Program-made: the position numbers and the translations under genes
In this document: positions 18,501 to 26,585 of the stretch, in pieces
How positions within the stretch are numbered: the first letter of the stretch is position 1
Layout of the letters: each line of letters starts with the position of its first letter
Notes under the pieces: model-generated
Database searches by the model: none
Seen by the model: the letters and a program-made list of their open reading frames with translations, nothing else
What the model was told of the DNA's origin: nothing
Origin: an uncultured Anaerococcus sp.
GTDB lineage: Bacteria; Bacillota; Clostridia; Tissierellales; Peptoniphilaceae
Reading direction: 5' to 3'
Length of the DNA stretch: 64,000 nucleotides
Assembly (NCBI RefSeq): GCF_943912825.1
Contig: NZ_CALTUX010000005.1
Span: 6,657 to 70,656, forward strand

Positions 18501-19028
18501 AAATCCATCAAAGAAGTGTAGGAAAGGTACCCTTGCCTCAATTGCTGATAAGTGAGCCACAGCTGCAAGATCCATTACTTCTTGAACAGAGTTTGATGCT
18601 AGCATTGCAACTCCAGTTTGTCTTACAGCCATTACATCAGAGTGGTCTCCGTAGATTGAAAGAGCATGGGTTGCAACTGTTCTTGCCGCTATATGGAAGA
18701 CACCAGGTAAACGCTCTCCTGCAATCTTATATAAATTTGGAATCATTAATAGTAAACCTTGGCTTGATGAATATGTGGTAGTAAGGGCACCAGCTCCAAG
18801 AGAACCGTGCATAGCTCCTGCTGCACCACCTTCTGATTGCATTTCTTTTACTATAACCTCTTTACCAAATATGTTTTTTCTACCGTTTGCTGCCCAAACG
18901 TCTATGTATTCTGGCATTGGTGAAGATGGAGTTATAGGAAAGATTGTAGCAACCTCTGTAAATGCGTATGAAACATGAGCTGCCGCTGTATTACCATCCA
19001 TAGTTTTTTTGACTCTAGTAATTGTCAT
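15504..19028 (-). CDS. nifJ: Pyruvate:ferredoxin (flavodoxin) oxidoreductase, copy 2
   Basis: Second complete PFOR, 1174 residues, colinear with copy 1 over its whole length and clearly a paralogue by duplication. It retains the two 4Fe-4S motifs (CIQCNQCSFVCPHAVIRP, CTGCGNCADVCPAP), the TPP-domain CAGCGETP, GDGWAYDIG and YAPCINHG. Differences are concentrated in the linker around residues 640-680 and in the region before the LIKKSVWIFGGDGW block. I start it at the ATG 19026-19028 with GAAAGGA before it, matching copy 1; an open upstream extension to 19100 overlaps the promoter and is rejected. The preferred keto-acid could differ between copies but cannot be read here. Confidence 0.96.
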   Translation of the reverse strand: MTITRVKKTMDGNTAAAHVSYAFTEVATIFPITPSSPMPEYIDVWAANGRKNIFGKEVIVKEMQSEGGAAGAMHGSLGAGALTTTYSSSQGLLLMIPNLYKIAGERLPGVFHIAARTVATHALSIYGDHSDVMAVRQTGVAMLASNSVQEVMDLAAVAHLSAIEARVPFLHFFDGFRTSHEIQKIDIWDYKDLAPLVDYASVKEFKNTSLNPERPKTMGTVQKNIFFQAAEASNPIYDRLPYIVEDYMNKINDLIGSDYKLFNYYGHPEADRALVAMGSGCQAIRETVDYLNANGQKVGLIEVHLYRPFSKEHLLKVIPKSVKKIGVLDRTKEKGAEGEPLYKDVVTAFFDVEDKPEIIGGRFGLSSKDTIPADFEAAFDNLNKDMVKDFTLSITDDLTNKSLPRTNLRIRHEGESRCKFWGFGSDGTVGANKEAIKIIGDNTNMYVQGYFDYDSKKSGGLTVSHLRFGKEPILSTYLLDEADFISCSKQAYVYKYDLLEGLKDGGTFLLNTVWSKDELDNHLPASMKNYLAKHKINFYIIDASHIAENIGLGSRTNMIMQSAFFNLTEVIDVNDAMKYLKDSIVKAYGHKGEDIVAMNYEAVDKGASAYEKIEIPEEWLNAKDEEKEEVKLPDFIQNIVKPMEEQKEDELPVSLFKDLDNGAWDTGTTQYEKRGVALNVPEWQIDNCIQCNQCSFVCPHAVIRPFLVTEDEKSNLPAGFKTKKAIGKGLEGYEFRIQISPLDCTGCGNCADVCPAPNKALIMNPFEEQVEKEKDNWTYAHEEIGYKEDLMDPTTVKASQFRQPLLEFSGACAGCGETPYARLVTQLYGDRMLIANASGCSSVWGASAPSVCYAKNSEGKGPSWANSLFEDNAEYGYGMKLATDSNKYLLETYMKEFIDLNIDTDLNEAFKEWIANKEDIRGSKEATAKILNLKDEKIEDVKAKEILENIYDLKDYLIKKSVWIFGGDGWAYDIGYGGVDHVLASGENINILVFDTEVYSNTGGQSSKATPLAAVAQFAASGKKVRKKDLGLMLTNYGYVYVAQVAMGANQNQCLKAIREAESYDGPSIIIAYAPCINHGIRIGMGKSQRREKQAVDAGYWHLWRYDPRLEDEGKNPFQLDSKEPSESFQEFIQGEVRYSSLKRSFPESADELYDQAEKAAKARYNTYKRLAGK

Positions 19029-19089
19029 AATAAATCCTTTCTCGTCATATTTTGAAATAAATTGACATAAATATTTTATATCTACTAAT

Positions 19090-19118
19090 ATTATATACAA
19101 AAATCGTTTTTATAACAA
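19090..19118 (-). promoter_or_regulatory. Promoter of PFOR copy 2
   Basis: On the minus strand TTGTTA (19113-19118) and TATAAT (19090-19095) are 17 bases apart, about 60 bases before the start codon. The -35 is weaker than that of copy 1 and no Fur-like palindrome is seen, so the copies are probably regulated differently. Confidence 0.7.
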
Positions 19119-19135
19119 TAGGTAATTTATATTTT

Positions 19136-19163
19136 TTCAAAAAAAGAACCCCTTTTGGGGTCC
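19136..19163 (-). terminator. Terminator after hprK
   Basis: On the minus strand GGACCCC-AAAA-GGGGTTC is followed by TTTTTTT, a textbook intrinsic terminator 23 bases after the hprK stop, insulating the hprK operon from PFOR copy 2. Confidence 0.9.
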
Positions 19164-19185
19164 ATAATTTACATATTTTTAATCA

Positions 19186-20187
19186 TTATATTTGATCATC
19201 GTGAATTCTTTCAGGATGGAAAATGTTGTCAGTCATTACTTTGGCTGCATTATAACCATAATTCTTTTCTCTTTGGTTCATTGCTGCTACCTCAATTATT
19301 AGAGCAAGGTTTCTACCAGCCCTAACAGGAACAACTAAATGAGGAACACTTACATCAAGAAGCTCGATATGGTGTTGATCAATTCCAAGCCTATCATATT
19401 CAAAATCATCCTTCCATTGCTCAAGTTCAACTACTAAATCAATATTTGTGTCAAACTTAACCGAACCTGTACCATATAATCTTCTAACATTGATTATGCC
19501 AAGGCCTCTAATTTCCATAAAGTGTCTTATATTTTCAGGAGCTCGGCCAATTAATTTATTATCAATTGCTGATATGTCAACCATGTCATCGGCTACTAGC
19601 CTGTGCCCCCTATTTACTAGCTCAAGGGCTGTCTCAGACTTACCAACAGATGACTTACCCATGATAAGTATCCCCACACCAAATACTTCCAAAAGCTCTC
19701 CGTGAACATTTGTTGATGGAGCAAGTTGATATTCTAGTTGATCGGAGATGTCTGATATTAGCTTAGTAGTCTTAACTGGTGACCTAAGTAGAGTTACATC
19801 ATAATATCTTGCAAGATCAATTATGTCTTTATTTATTTCACGGTTAGATGAAAATATTACTGCAGGTATCTTGTAGGACAAAATCCCCCTAAATCTTTCA
19901 TATTGCATCTTACTATCTAGACTTGTTAGGTAGGTGTATTCTACTTTGCCTATTACTTGGAGTCTCTTATAAGGAAATTCTTCCATATAGCCAGTAAGCT
20001 GCAAGCCAGGCCTGTTTACATCAGCATTTTCCAGATCAATTTCAAGATAGTCTGTCGATTGGCTTATTATTTCAAGGCCTAAATTCTCAACAACAGTATG
20101 AAGTTTAATGGTTTTCTTGGCTTCACCCTTGCTAACCTCTTCTTCAATGTGTTCACTTTTATCATCAATATTTTGTACTTCAGTCAT
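19186..20187 (-). CDS. hprK: HPr kinase/phosphorylase
   Basis: Bifunctional enzyme that phosphorylates Ser46 of HPr, linking glycolytic flux to carbon catabolite control. The C-terminal kinase domain has Walker A GKSSVGKS (177-184), the catalytic-region His162 in VHGEL, LVADD, and the signature EIRGLGIINVRRLYG. The N-terminal domain is recognised by NRPGLQLTGYMEEFP. At 333 residues it is about 25 longer than usual because of an acidic N-terminal extension; AAAGGA seven bases before the ATG supports this start. It follows uvrC by only 3 bases. Confidence 0.95.
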   Translation of the reverse strand: MTEVQNIDDKSEHIEEEVSKGEAKKTIKLHTVVENLGLEIISQSTDYLEIDLENADVNRPGLQLTGYMEEFPYKRLQVIGKVEYTYLTSLDSKMQYERFRGILSYKIPAVIFSSNREINKDIIDLARYYDVTLLRSPVKTTKLISDISDQLEYQLAPSTNVHGELLEVFGVGILIMGKSSVGKSETALELVNRGHRLVADDMVDISAIDNKLIGRAPENIRHFMEIRGLGIINVRRLYGTGSVKFDTNIDLVVELEQWKDDFEYDRLGIDQHHIELLDVSVPHLVVPVRAGRNLALIIEVAAMNQREKNYGYNAAKVMTDNIFHPERIHDDQI

Positions 20188-20190
20188 TTA

Positions 20191-22041
20191 CTATCCTTTC
20201 AGCTTTAAATATTTATAGATTTCAAGGGCCGCTTGCTTGCCTACGAGAGGAACTTCCATTAGTTCTTCAACACTCGCCTTTTTCATGTTGGCAATAGTCT
20301 TAAAGTGAGCATATAAATTGGCTTTTGTTTTCTCACCTACACCCTTTATATTGTCAAGCTCAGATTTTTTCATAGTTTTTCTCATAAGTGACCTATGATA
20401 ATTTATAGCAAATCTGTGAGCTTCTTCTTGGATTTCATAGATTAACTTATAAACTGGATCACGTCTTTTGATTGGAATCTCTTCATTGTTATAAATAATA
20501 GCCCTTGTGGTATGCTTGTCATCTTTCACAAGACCAGCTACTTTTATATTCATATCAAGATCATTAAGGACTTTATTCGCAATAGATACCTGACCTTTGC
20601 CACCATCCATCAAGATAAGATCAGGAAGTCTGCCAAATCCAGTATGAGTATTGCCCTTAGCTATATCCTTTTTAGCATTATTAAGCCTTCTAGTTAAGAC
20701 TTCTTCAAGTGAAGCATAGTCATTTGGGCCTTCTACTGTTTTTATCTTAAATTTCCTATATTCCTTTGGAGCCTGAACACCATTTTCAAAAACGACCATA
20801 GAACCAACTGATTGGACCCCAGAAGTATTAGATATATCATAGGCTTCAATCCTATTTATCCTGTTAATATTTAGTATTTCTTTTAGTTGGCTAAGGCCGC
20901 TAGATTTATTACGTTCTTTTTGATCAAGGCGTTTCTCATATTTAACCCTCATATCATGGGCATTTCTAGCTGCCATATTTATTAGTTCAAATTTCCTGCC
21001 GAGTTTTGGCTGAGAAATAGCTACCTTTGAGCCTTTTTTCTGATTTAAGTATTCATTTATTGATTCCAATTCATTAGGTAGGGATCCGACCAAAATTTCC
21101 TTAGGTATATAAAGGATATCTAAGTAAAATTGCTTTAGAAATGAAGACATAATTTCTGCCTCACTATCAGCAAATTCATTTTTTATTACAAAATGTTCTC
21201 TATCAACAATCTGGCCCTTTCTCATGAAAAATACCTGCATAATGATTGTTGAAATGCCCTTAGACATAGCAATTATATCTATATCTTCACCTGTTGTCTC
21301 TGTTACAAACTGCTTTTCAGAAATTATAGAAAGAGCCCTATACCAATCCCTATATTTAGCTGCCATCTCAAAGTTTAGTTTTGAACTTTCCTCATTCATT
21401 AAGGAAAGTACCTTATCAGGTATTGTCCTATCCTTATGGTCTAAAAAACGCCTTACATCATCCATAGCTTGAAGGTATCTAGTCTCATCTTCCTTGTCTA
21501 TACAAGGTCCCTTGCATCTTTTTATAAAATAATTAAGGCAGGGTCTATCTAGTCTTTGACCCTTGTCAAAGTTAAGATTGCAAGTCCTAAAGGGATAATA
21601 TAGGTTAAATAAATCTATAGCATCATTTACAGCATAGGCATCTGGATAGGGACCGAAATAATCTGCCCCATCCTTTTTAACCTGTCTCACCTTTTGAATT
21701 CTGGGAAATTTTTCTCTAGTAATCTTGATATATGGATATTGCTTGTCATCTCTTAGGACAATATTATATTTAGGTCTATTTTTCTTTATTAAGTTAGATT
21801 CAAGAACTAAGGCTTCGACTTCATTTTGAACAATGATATATTCGAAGTCCTGAATATGGCTAACCATAGCAAGGACTTTGGCCCCCTTGTTCTTGTTGTT
21901 ATCAAAGTATTGCTTAACCCTTCTTTTTAGAGAAATAGCCTTGCCGACATAGATTATATCACCATCTACATTTCTCATTATATAAACACCGGGTTTGTCA
22001 GGTAATTCCTTGAGTTTTTCCCTTAATCTTTTGCTTGTCAA
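20191..22041 (-). CDS. uvrC: Excinuclease ABC subunit C
   Basis: Dual-incision nuclease of nucleotide excision repair. The 616 residues comprise a GIY-YIG domain (PGVYIMRNVDGDIIYVGKA, about 17-35), a UVR motif that binds UvrB (LMNEESSKLNFEMAAKYRD, about 208-226), the RNase H-like endonuclease with EAYDISNTSGVQSVGSMVVFENG and LILMDGGKGQV, and tandem helix-hairpin-helix motifs at the end (NIKGVGEKTKANL, EVPLVGKQAAL). The start overlaps the preceding peptidase stop by four bases. Grouping with hprK is common in Firmicutes. Confidence 0.97.
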   Translation of the reverse strand: MTSKRLREKLKELPDKPGVYIMRNVDGDIIYVGKAISLKRRVKQYFDNNKNKGAKVLAMVSHIQDFEYIIVQNEVEALVLESNLIKKNRPKYNIVLRDDKQYPYIKITREKFPRIQKVRQVKKDGADYFGPYPDAYAVNDAIDLFNLYYPFRTCNLNFDKGQRLDRPCLNYFIKRCKGPCIDKEDETRYLQAMDDVRRFLDHKDRTIPDKVLSLMNEESSKLNFEMAAKYRDWYRALSIISEKQFVTETTGEDIDIIAMSKGISTIIMQVFFMRKGQIVDREHFVIKNEFADSEAEIMSSFLKQFYLDILYIPKEILVGSLPNELESINEYLNQKKGSKVAISQPKLGRKFELINMAARNAHDMRVKYEKRLDQKERNKSSGLSQLKEILNINRINRIEAYDISNTSGVQSVGSMVVFENGVQAPKEYRKFKIKTVEGPNDYASLEEVLTRRLNNAKKDIAKGNTHTGFGRLPDLILMDGGKGQVSIANKVLNDLDMNIKVAGLVKDDKHTTRAIIYNNEEIPIKRRDPVYKLIYEIQEEAHRFAINYHRSLMRKTMKKSELDNIKGVGEKTKANLYAHFKTIANMKKASVEELMEVPLVGKQAALEIYKYLKLKG

Positions 22042-23807
22042 ATTTCCTTACATCTCTCCTTCAAATATTCTAGGTCATCACCTTCAAGATATGGACTTAA
22101 AAGGTCATAACACTTTTTATTATAGGCATTTAGCCAATCAATTTCTTCACTTGTTAGCATAGAAATTTTTACTGGTCTAGTATCAATTGGTACTATAGTT
22201 AGACTTTCAAATTCTAAAAATGATCCAAATTCATTTTCAAAAGACTTTTTAACATAGGCTTCATTTTCAATCCTAATGCCGTGAGAATCTTCTATATAAA
22301 GGCCTGGCTCAATTGATGTGGTCATATTTTCTACAAATTCCACCCTATTTTTCTCTGAAATAGCTTGTGGCCCTTCGTGAACTGTAAGGACATAACCTAC
22401 ACCATGACCTGTTCCGTGAAAGAAGTCTTTACCAGCCTTCCATAGAGGATATTTTGCTAAAGCGTCAAGCCTATCACCCTTAGTTTTGTTTTTAAACTTG
22501 GCTAAAAATAAGGTCAAGAATGATTTTAGAACAAGTGTATAGTCGATTTTCTCATCTTCTTTTAGGTTTCCTAAGGCTACTGTTCTTGTAATATCTGTAG
22601 TGCCCTCTTTATAGTGGCCACCTGAATCAACCAAAATCATGCCGAGGCTTTCTATTGTCTTTGAACCAGTTACAGATGGTGCATAATGTACTATTGCAGC
22701 ATTTTCCTTATAGCCTGCTATGGTTTCAAAAGAATCTTCGATGAATGTTTCATTTTCTGCTCTTAGGTCGTGAAGTTTTTTACTAGCTACAAGCTCGTTT
22801 AGGCTGCCTGTCTTAGCACCAATTTCAAGCCAATTAAAGAATTTAACAAGACTTACCCCATCGTAGATATAGGCTTTCTTGATATTCTCTATTTCCTTAT
22901 CTGTCTTTATGGCCTTCATATAGGTTGTAAAGTTAGTTCCTTGGCCAATCTTTACGTTCGCATTTATTGAATCATAAATGGAGACATTTGTTCTATTTGG
23001 ATCTAAGTAAATCCTATTTTTTCCTTCAATATTTTTAAGGAGTTGGTAAATATATCCGTATGAATAAATTGTGATTCCATTTTCTTCCAAGTAAGATTTA
23101 ACATCACTATCTAGCTTATCTTCATCAATACATAAGTAGGCCTTGTCTACAGAAATTAGCATATAAGATAAAACTACTGGGTTGTAATCTACGTCATTTC
23201 CCCTGATATTTAATAAGTAGCAAATATCTTCGGGACTACCGATAAAGGTGTAATCATAACCTTGATTTTGCATTTTTTCTCTTAAGATGCTTAATTTTTC
23301 AGAAAGGCTTTGGCCTGAATATTTTTCTTCATGAATCCAAACCTTATCCTTTGGTAAAGTAGGCCTATCTTGCCAGATTTTTGATATATAGTCAAGGTCT
23401 GATACCAATACCCTAGCGCCCATATTTTCTGAAAGCTCCTTATAACCTGTTACAGAATAGCACTGGCCATCAAATCCAATTTTGCCAAATTCTGGAATGT
23501 TAGCATCCAAATATTCTAAAAGACTTGGATATCCTTCCACCCCCATTTTCATTAGCTCAAATTCAGAGTTGGCTAGCTCTTTATTTGCTTGCAAGAAATA
23601 TCTTGAATCTGTCCATAATTTCGCTTCTTTAAGGGTAACAACAGCAGTTCCTGCAGAACCAGTAAAGCCTGAGATAAATTCTCTAGTCTTGTAATGATCA
23701 GCCAAATACTCTGATTGGTGAGGATCTGATGTTGGAATGATATAGGCATCAATTTTCCTATCTTGCATCATTTTTCTTAATTTTTCTATTCTACTGTTTA
23801 TATTCAT
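22038..23807 (-). CDS. M24 family Xaa-Pro aminopeptidase
   Basis: Cytosolic metallopeptidase of the aminopeptidase P type, 589 residues, with two creatinase-like N-terminal domains (IDAYIIPTSDPHQSEYLADHY; LWTDSRYFLQA) and a C-terminal pita-bread domain. Metal-site segments are LVDSGGHYKEGTTDITRT (two Asp), HGTGHGVGYVLTVHEGP (His), EPGLYIEDSHGIRIENE (Glu, Glu). It likely removes N-terminal residues before proline during peptide use. An AAGGAGA ribosome site precedes the ATG. First gene of the peptidase-uvrC-hprK unit; the 170 bases upstream are shared with the divergent ychF promoter. Confidence 0.92.
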   Translation of the reverse strand: MNINSRIEKLRKMMQDRKIDAYIIPTSDPHQSEYLADHYKTREFISGFTGSAGTAVVTLKEAKLWTDSRYFLQANKELANSEFELMKMGVEGYPSLLEYLDANIPEFGKIGFDGQCYSVTGYKELSENMGARVLVSDLDYISKIWQDRPTLPKDKVWIHEEKYSGQSLSEKLSILREKMQNQGYDYTFIGSPEDICYLLNIRGNDVDYNPVVLSYMLISVDKAYLCIDEDKLDSDVKSYLEENGITIYSYGYIYQLLKNIEGKNRIYLDPNRTNVSIYDSINANVKIGQGTNFTTYMKAIKTDKEIENIKKAYIYDGVSLVKFFNWLEIGAKTGSLNELVASKKLHDLRAENETFIEDSFETIAGYKENAAIVHYAPSVTGSKTIESLGMILVDSGGHYKEGTTDITRTVALGNLKEDEKIDYTLVLKSFLTLFLAKFKNKTKGDRLDALAKYPLWKAGKDFFHGTGHGVGYVLTVHEGPQAISEKNRVEFVENMTTSIEPGLYIEDSHGIRIENEAYVKKSFENEFGSFLEFESLTIVPIDTRPVKISMLTSEEIDWLNAYNKKCYDLLSPYLEGDDLEYLKERCKEI

Positions 23808-23918
23808 AAAATCTCCTTATGATTAAATACAATTACTTATAATAATACTTTATCCTTATTTATGATAATTGCTATTTCTATTGTAATAGAGATAAGAGAT
23901 AATAAGGGCTTAATACAA

Positions 23919-23946
23919 TTGATTTTTTCTTTAAATCCATTATAAT
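23919..23946 (+). promoter_or_regulatory. Promoter of ychF-tdk
   Basis: TTGATT (23919-23924) and TATAAT (23941-23946) with a 16-base spacer, about 40 bases before the ychF start. Confidence 0.65.
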
Positions 23947-23987
23947 ATTATCGTTATAAAAATAAGAGTAAAGAGAGTGTGAATAAG

Positions 23988-25085
23988 ATGAAACTTGGAA
24001 TAGTCGGCCTACCTAATGTTGGTAAATCAACATTATTTAATGCCATTACAAAAGCAGGTGCCCTAGTGGCAAATTATCCTTTCGCTACAATAGATCCAAA
24101 TGTGGGACTTGTAAATGTACCTGATGAAAGATTAGAAGCCTTATCAAAAATTTCTAATTCAAAAAGAATCCTACCAGCAGTAGTAGAATTCTACGATATA
24201 GCTGGCCTTGTAAAAGGTGCAAGTAAGGGTGAAGGTTTGGGTAACAAATTTTTATCAAATATCAGGGAAACTGATGCAATAGTAGAAGTTTTAAGATGCT
24301 TTGATGACCCAAATGTAACCCACGTTGATGGGTCAGTAGACCCCCTACGTGATATAGAAACAATCAACCTCGAGCTAATATTAGCTGACCTTGAACTTGT
24401 AGATAAGGTTCTTGAAAAGAAAAGAAAAGTAGCAAGGGCTGATAAGTCAGCCAGAGCTGAAGTAGAAGTTTTAGAAAAAATCGTCGAAGTCCTAGAAGCA
24501 GGAAAATCTGCAAGGATCCTAGAGCTCAATGATGAGGAGAAAAAACTTTTAAGAAGCTACCAACTCCTATCAACCAAGCCAATAATTTATGTATGCAATG
24601 TCAATGAAGATGATGCAGCAAATGATGGAGAAGGCAACCCATATGTTGAAAAGGTAAGAGAATTTGCTAAGACAGAAAATGCTGAAGTATCAGTCGTCTC
24701 TGCAAAAATTGAGCAAGAAATCTCAGAACTTGATACAGAAGAAGAAAGAGAAGAATTTCTTGCGATGATTGGTCTTGAAGAATCTGGTACAGATAAAGTT
24801 ATAAAAGATTCCTACAAAACCTTAAATCTAATTTCCTTCCTTACAACAGGCGAAATGGAGACCCGTGCTTGGACAATTACAAAAGGTACAAAAGCTGTAG
24901 ATGCAGCTGGTAAAATCCATACAGATATCTCAAGAGGCTTCATCATGGCAGATATAATTTCTTTCGAAGACCTAGTAGAAGCTGGCTCAGTCAACCACGC
25001 CAAGGAAATGGGTAAGCTCCGCATGGAAGGCAAGGAATATATCATGCAAGATGGCGATGTAGTAAACTTTAAATTCAACGTATAA
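23988..25085 (+). CDS. ychF: Redox-regulated ATPase YchF (OLA1 family)
   Basis: Obg-family ATPase with unusual ATP preference that binds ribosomes and affects stress responses. The protein starts MKLGIVGLPNVGKSTLFNAI (G1 loop at 7-14), has FYDIAGLVKGASKGEGLGNKF (G3) and ends with a TGS domain (FLTTGEMETRAWTI, DISRGFIMADIISFEDL). I prefer the ATG at 23988, which gives the family's normal N-terminus of 365 residues; a GTG three codons upstream lies too close to the AAGAGAG ribosome site. Its TAA overlaps the tdk ATG. Confidence 0.95.
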   Translation: MKLGIVGLPNVGKSTLFNAITKAGALVANYPFATIDPNVGLVNVPDERLEALSKISNSKRILPAVVEFYDIAGLVKGASKGEGLGNKFLSNIRETDAIVEVLRCFDDPNVTHVDGSVDPLRDIETINLELILADLELVDKVLEKKRKVARADKSARAEVEVLEKIVEVLEAGKSARILELNDEEKKLLRSYQLLSTKPIIYVCNVNEDDAANDGEGNPYVEKVREFAKTENAEVSVVSAKIEQEISELDTEEEREEFLAMIGLEESGTDKVIKDSYKTLNLISFLTTGEMETRAWTITKGTKAVDAAGKIHTDISRGFIMADIISFEDLVEAGSVNHAKEMGKLRMEGKEYIMQDGDVVNFKFNV

Positions 25086-25705
25086 TGTATAGAAATATGA
25101 AAAAACAAGGAAAATTGATAGTTCATACAGGCTCAATGTTTTCTGGCAAGACAACCTCCCTTTGGAGAGAGCTCTATAGGATGAACATTGCAAACTACAA
25201 GGTTGTCGCTTTTAAACCATCAATAGATGATAGAGATGGAGATAAGCAAATAGTAACTCACGATAACTTAAGTCTTGATGCCATAAAAGTAGAAGATTTA
25301 AATAATATCCTAAGTTATGCAAAAGACCACGAGATAGATGCTATAGGTATTGATGAGTTGCAATTTTTCCCAAATGATCCTAGCGAAGTAGTAGATATAT
25401 TTAATAAGCTAATGGCTATGAATATCACAATCGTTGTATCAGGTCTTGATATGGACTATAAAACTAGACCATTTGAGATTATAAAAGAGATTATGCCCCT
25501 AGCAGATGAGCTTATAAAACATCATGCAATTTGCGCATCATGTGGTGAAGATGCTTGGGCATCTTATAGAAAATCAAGCGATGATTCAAGGATACAAATA
25601 GGAGCCCAAAACCTATACGAACCCCTTTGCAGATCATGTTATACTGACAAGATGAAAGAAAGAGAAAAAACTAAAAACCAAATAAAACTTAATTTAGATA
25701 AGTAA
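25085..25705 (+). CDS. tdk: Thymidine kinase
   Basis: Type II thymidine kinase of the salvage pathway. The P-loop is GSMFSGKTTSLWREL, the DExQ motif with catalytic Glu is IGIDELQFF, and the lasso domain carries zinc ligands in CASCGEDAW and CRSCY. At 206 residues it is slightly longer than the family norm. The ATG at 25085 overlaps the ychF stop (TAATG); a second ATG at 25097 gives an equally plausible N-terminus and neither has a good ribosome site, suggesting coupling. Confidence 0.95.
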   Translation: MYRNMKKQGKLIVHTGSMFSGKTTSLWRELYRMNIANYKVVAFKPSIDDRDGDKQIVTHDNLSLDAIKVEDLNNILSYAKDHEIDAIGIDELQFFPNDPSEVVDIFNKLMAMNITIVVSGLDMDYKTRPFEIIKEIMPLADELIKHHAICASCGEDAWASYRKSSDDSRIQIGAQNLYEPLCRSCYTDKMKEREKTKNQIKLNLDK

Positions 25706-25735
25706 AAAAATCTACCCAAAGAGGTAGATTTTTTA
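25706..25735. terminator. Bidirectional terminator between tdk and map
   Basis: AATCTACC (25709-25716) and GGTAGATT (25723-25730), flanked by A and T tracts, serve the converging tdk and map genes. Confidence 0.9.
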
Positions 25736-25736
25736 T

Positions 25737-26543
25737 TTAAAATTTATAATTTTCAATAAATTCTAGGTCACTCTCATCTAAAGAGTACTTGCTTTGGTCA
25801 GTGATAATTTCTGGTCCATCTTCGTGGATTATAAGTTGGTGTTCAAATTGACTAACCTTTGAACCATCAACTGTCCTTGCTGTCCAGCCATTATCATCAA
25901 GCTTCATATGCCAATCTCCAATAGCAATCATTGGTTCAATCGTAAATACCATACCTGCTTGAATTCTTGGACCACGTCCAGCTATTCCATAATGAGGGAC
26001 TTGTGGGTCTTCGTGCATTTCCTTGCCAATACCATGGCCTATAAAGTCTCTTATTACAGAAAATCCATTTTCACCTTCTACATATGCTTGGATAGCAGCT
26101 CCAATATCACCTATCCTGTTTCCAGGTACAGCCACTTTAATAGCCCTGTTTAGGGATTCGAGATTCACATCTACTAGCTTTTGATCTTCCTCACTCATCT
26201 TACCGATTGTATAGGTCCAGCAAGAGTCAGCAAGACCGCCATCAAGATTTACAACATTATCTATTGATAAGATATCTCCTTCTTTTAGAGGCCTATCTGT
26301 AGGATAGCCGTGGCAGATTTCATCATTTACAGATGTGCAAAGGGTAAAAGGAAATCCACTATAACCAAGCTGAGCTGGGATAGCCTTGCAGTGGTCTATG
26401 ATAAATTTATTAGCAAATTTATCTAATTCCAGGGTTGTCCTTCCCTCTTTTATGACTTTTCTGAGGGCTAGGTGGGTTTTACACAAAATTTCCGCAGCAC
26501 CCCTCATCTTTTCAAATTGTTTTTCATTGTATATTCTAATCAA
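25737..26543 (-). CDS. map: Methionine aminopeptidase, type I
   Basis: Removes the initiator methionine from nascent proteins. The M24 metal ligands are visible: SIDNVVNLDGGLADS (two Asp), GHGIGKEMHEDP (His), FTIEPMIAIG (Glu) and FEHQLIIH (Glu). The best start is a TTG at 26541-26543, preceded by AAGGAGAGT at good distance and giving the usual MIRIYNEKQFEKMRGA N-terminus. An in-frame TTG ten codons upstream lies inside the terminator stem of the preceding gene and is unlikely. About 268 residues. Confidence 0.93.
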   Translation of the reverse strand: MIRIYNEKQFEKMRGAAEILCKTHLALRKVIKEGRTTLELDKFANKFIIDHCKAIPAQLGYSGFPFTLCTSVNDEICHGYPTDRPLKEGDILSIDNVVNLDGGLADSCWTYTIGKMSEEDQKLVDVNLESLNRAIKVAVPGNRIGDIGAAIQAYVEGENGFSVIRDFIGHGIGKEMHEDPQVPHYGIAGRGPRIQAGMVFTIEPMIAIGDWHMKLDDNGWTARTVDGSKVSQFEHQLIIHEDGPEIITDQSKYSLDESDLEFIENYKF

Positions 26544-26560
26544 TATATCACTCTCCTTAA

Positions 26561-26581
26561 AAAAGGACGCCAAAGCGCCCT
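26561..26581 (-). terminator. Terminator after the nitroreductase gene
   Basis: On the minus strand GGGCGC and GCGTCC form a compact GC stem around TTTG, then TTTTTT. It begins five bases past the nitroreductase stop and ends just before the map ribosome site, so map needs read-through or a promoter within the next few bases. Confidence 0.8.
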
Positions 26582-26585
26582 TATC

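Noticed and set aside
19029..19100. N-terminal extension of PFOR copy 2 by 24 codons
   Set aside because: The extension overlaps the -10 element and lacks family similarity; the downstream ATG has a good ribosome site and matches copy 1.
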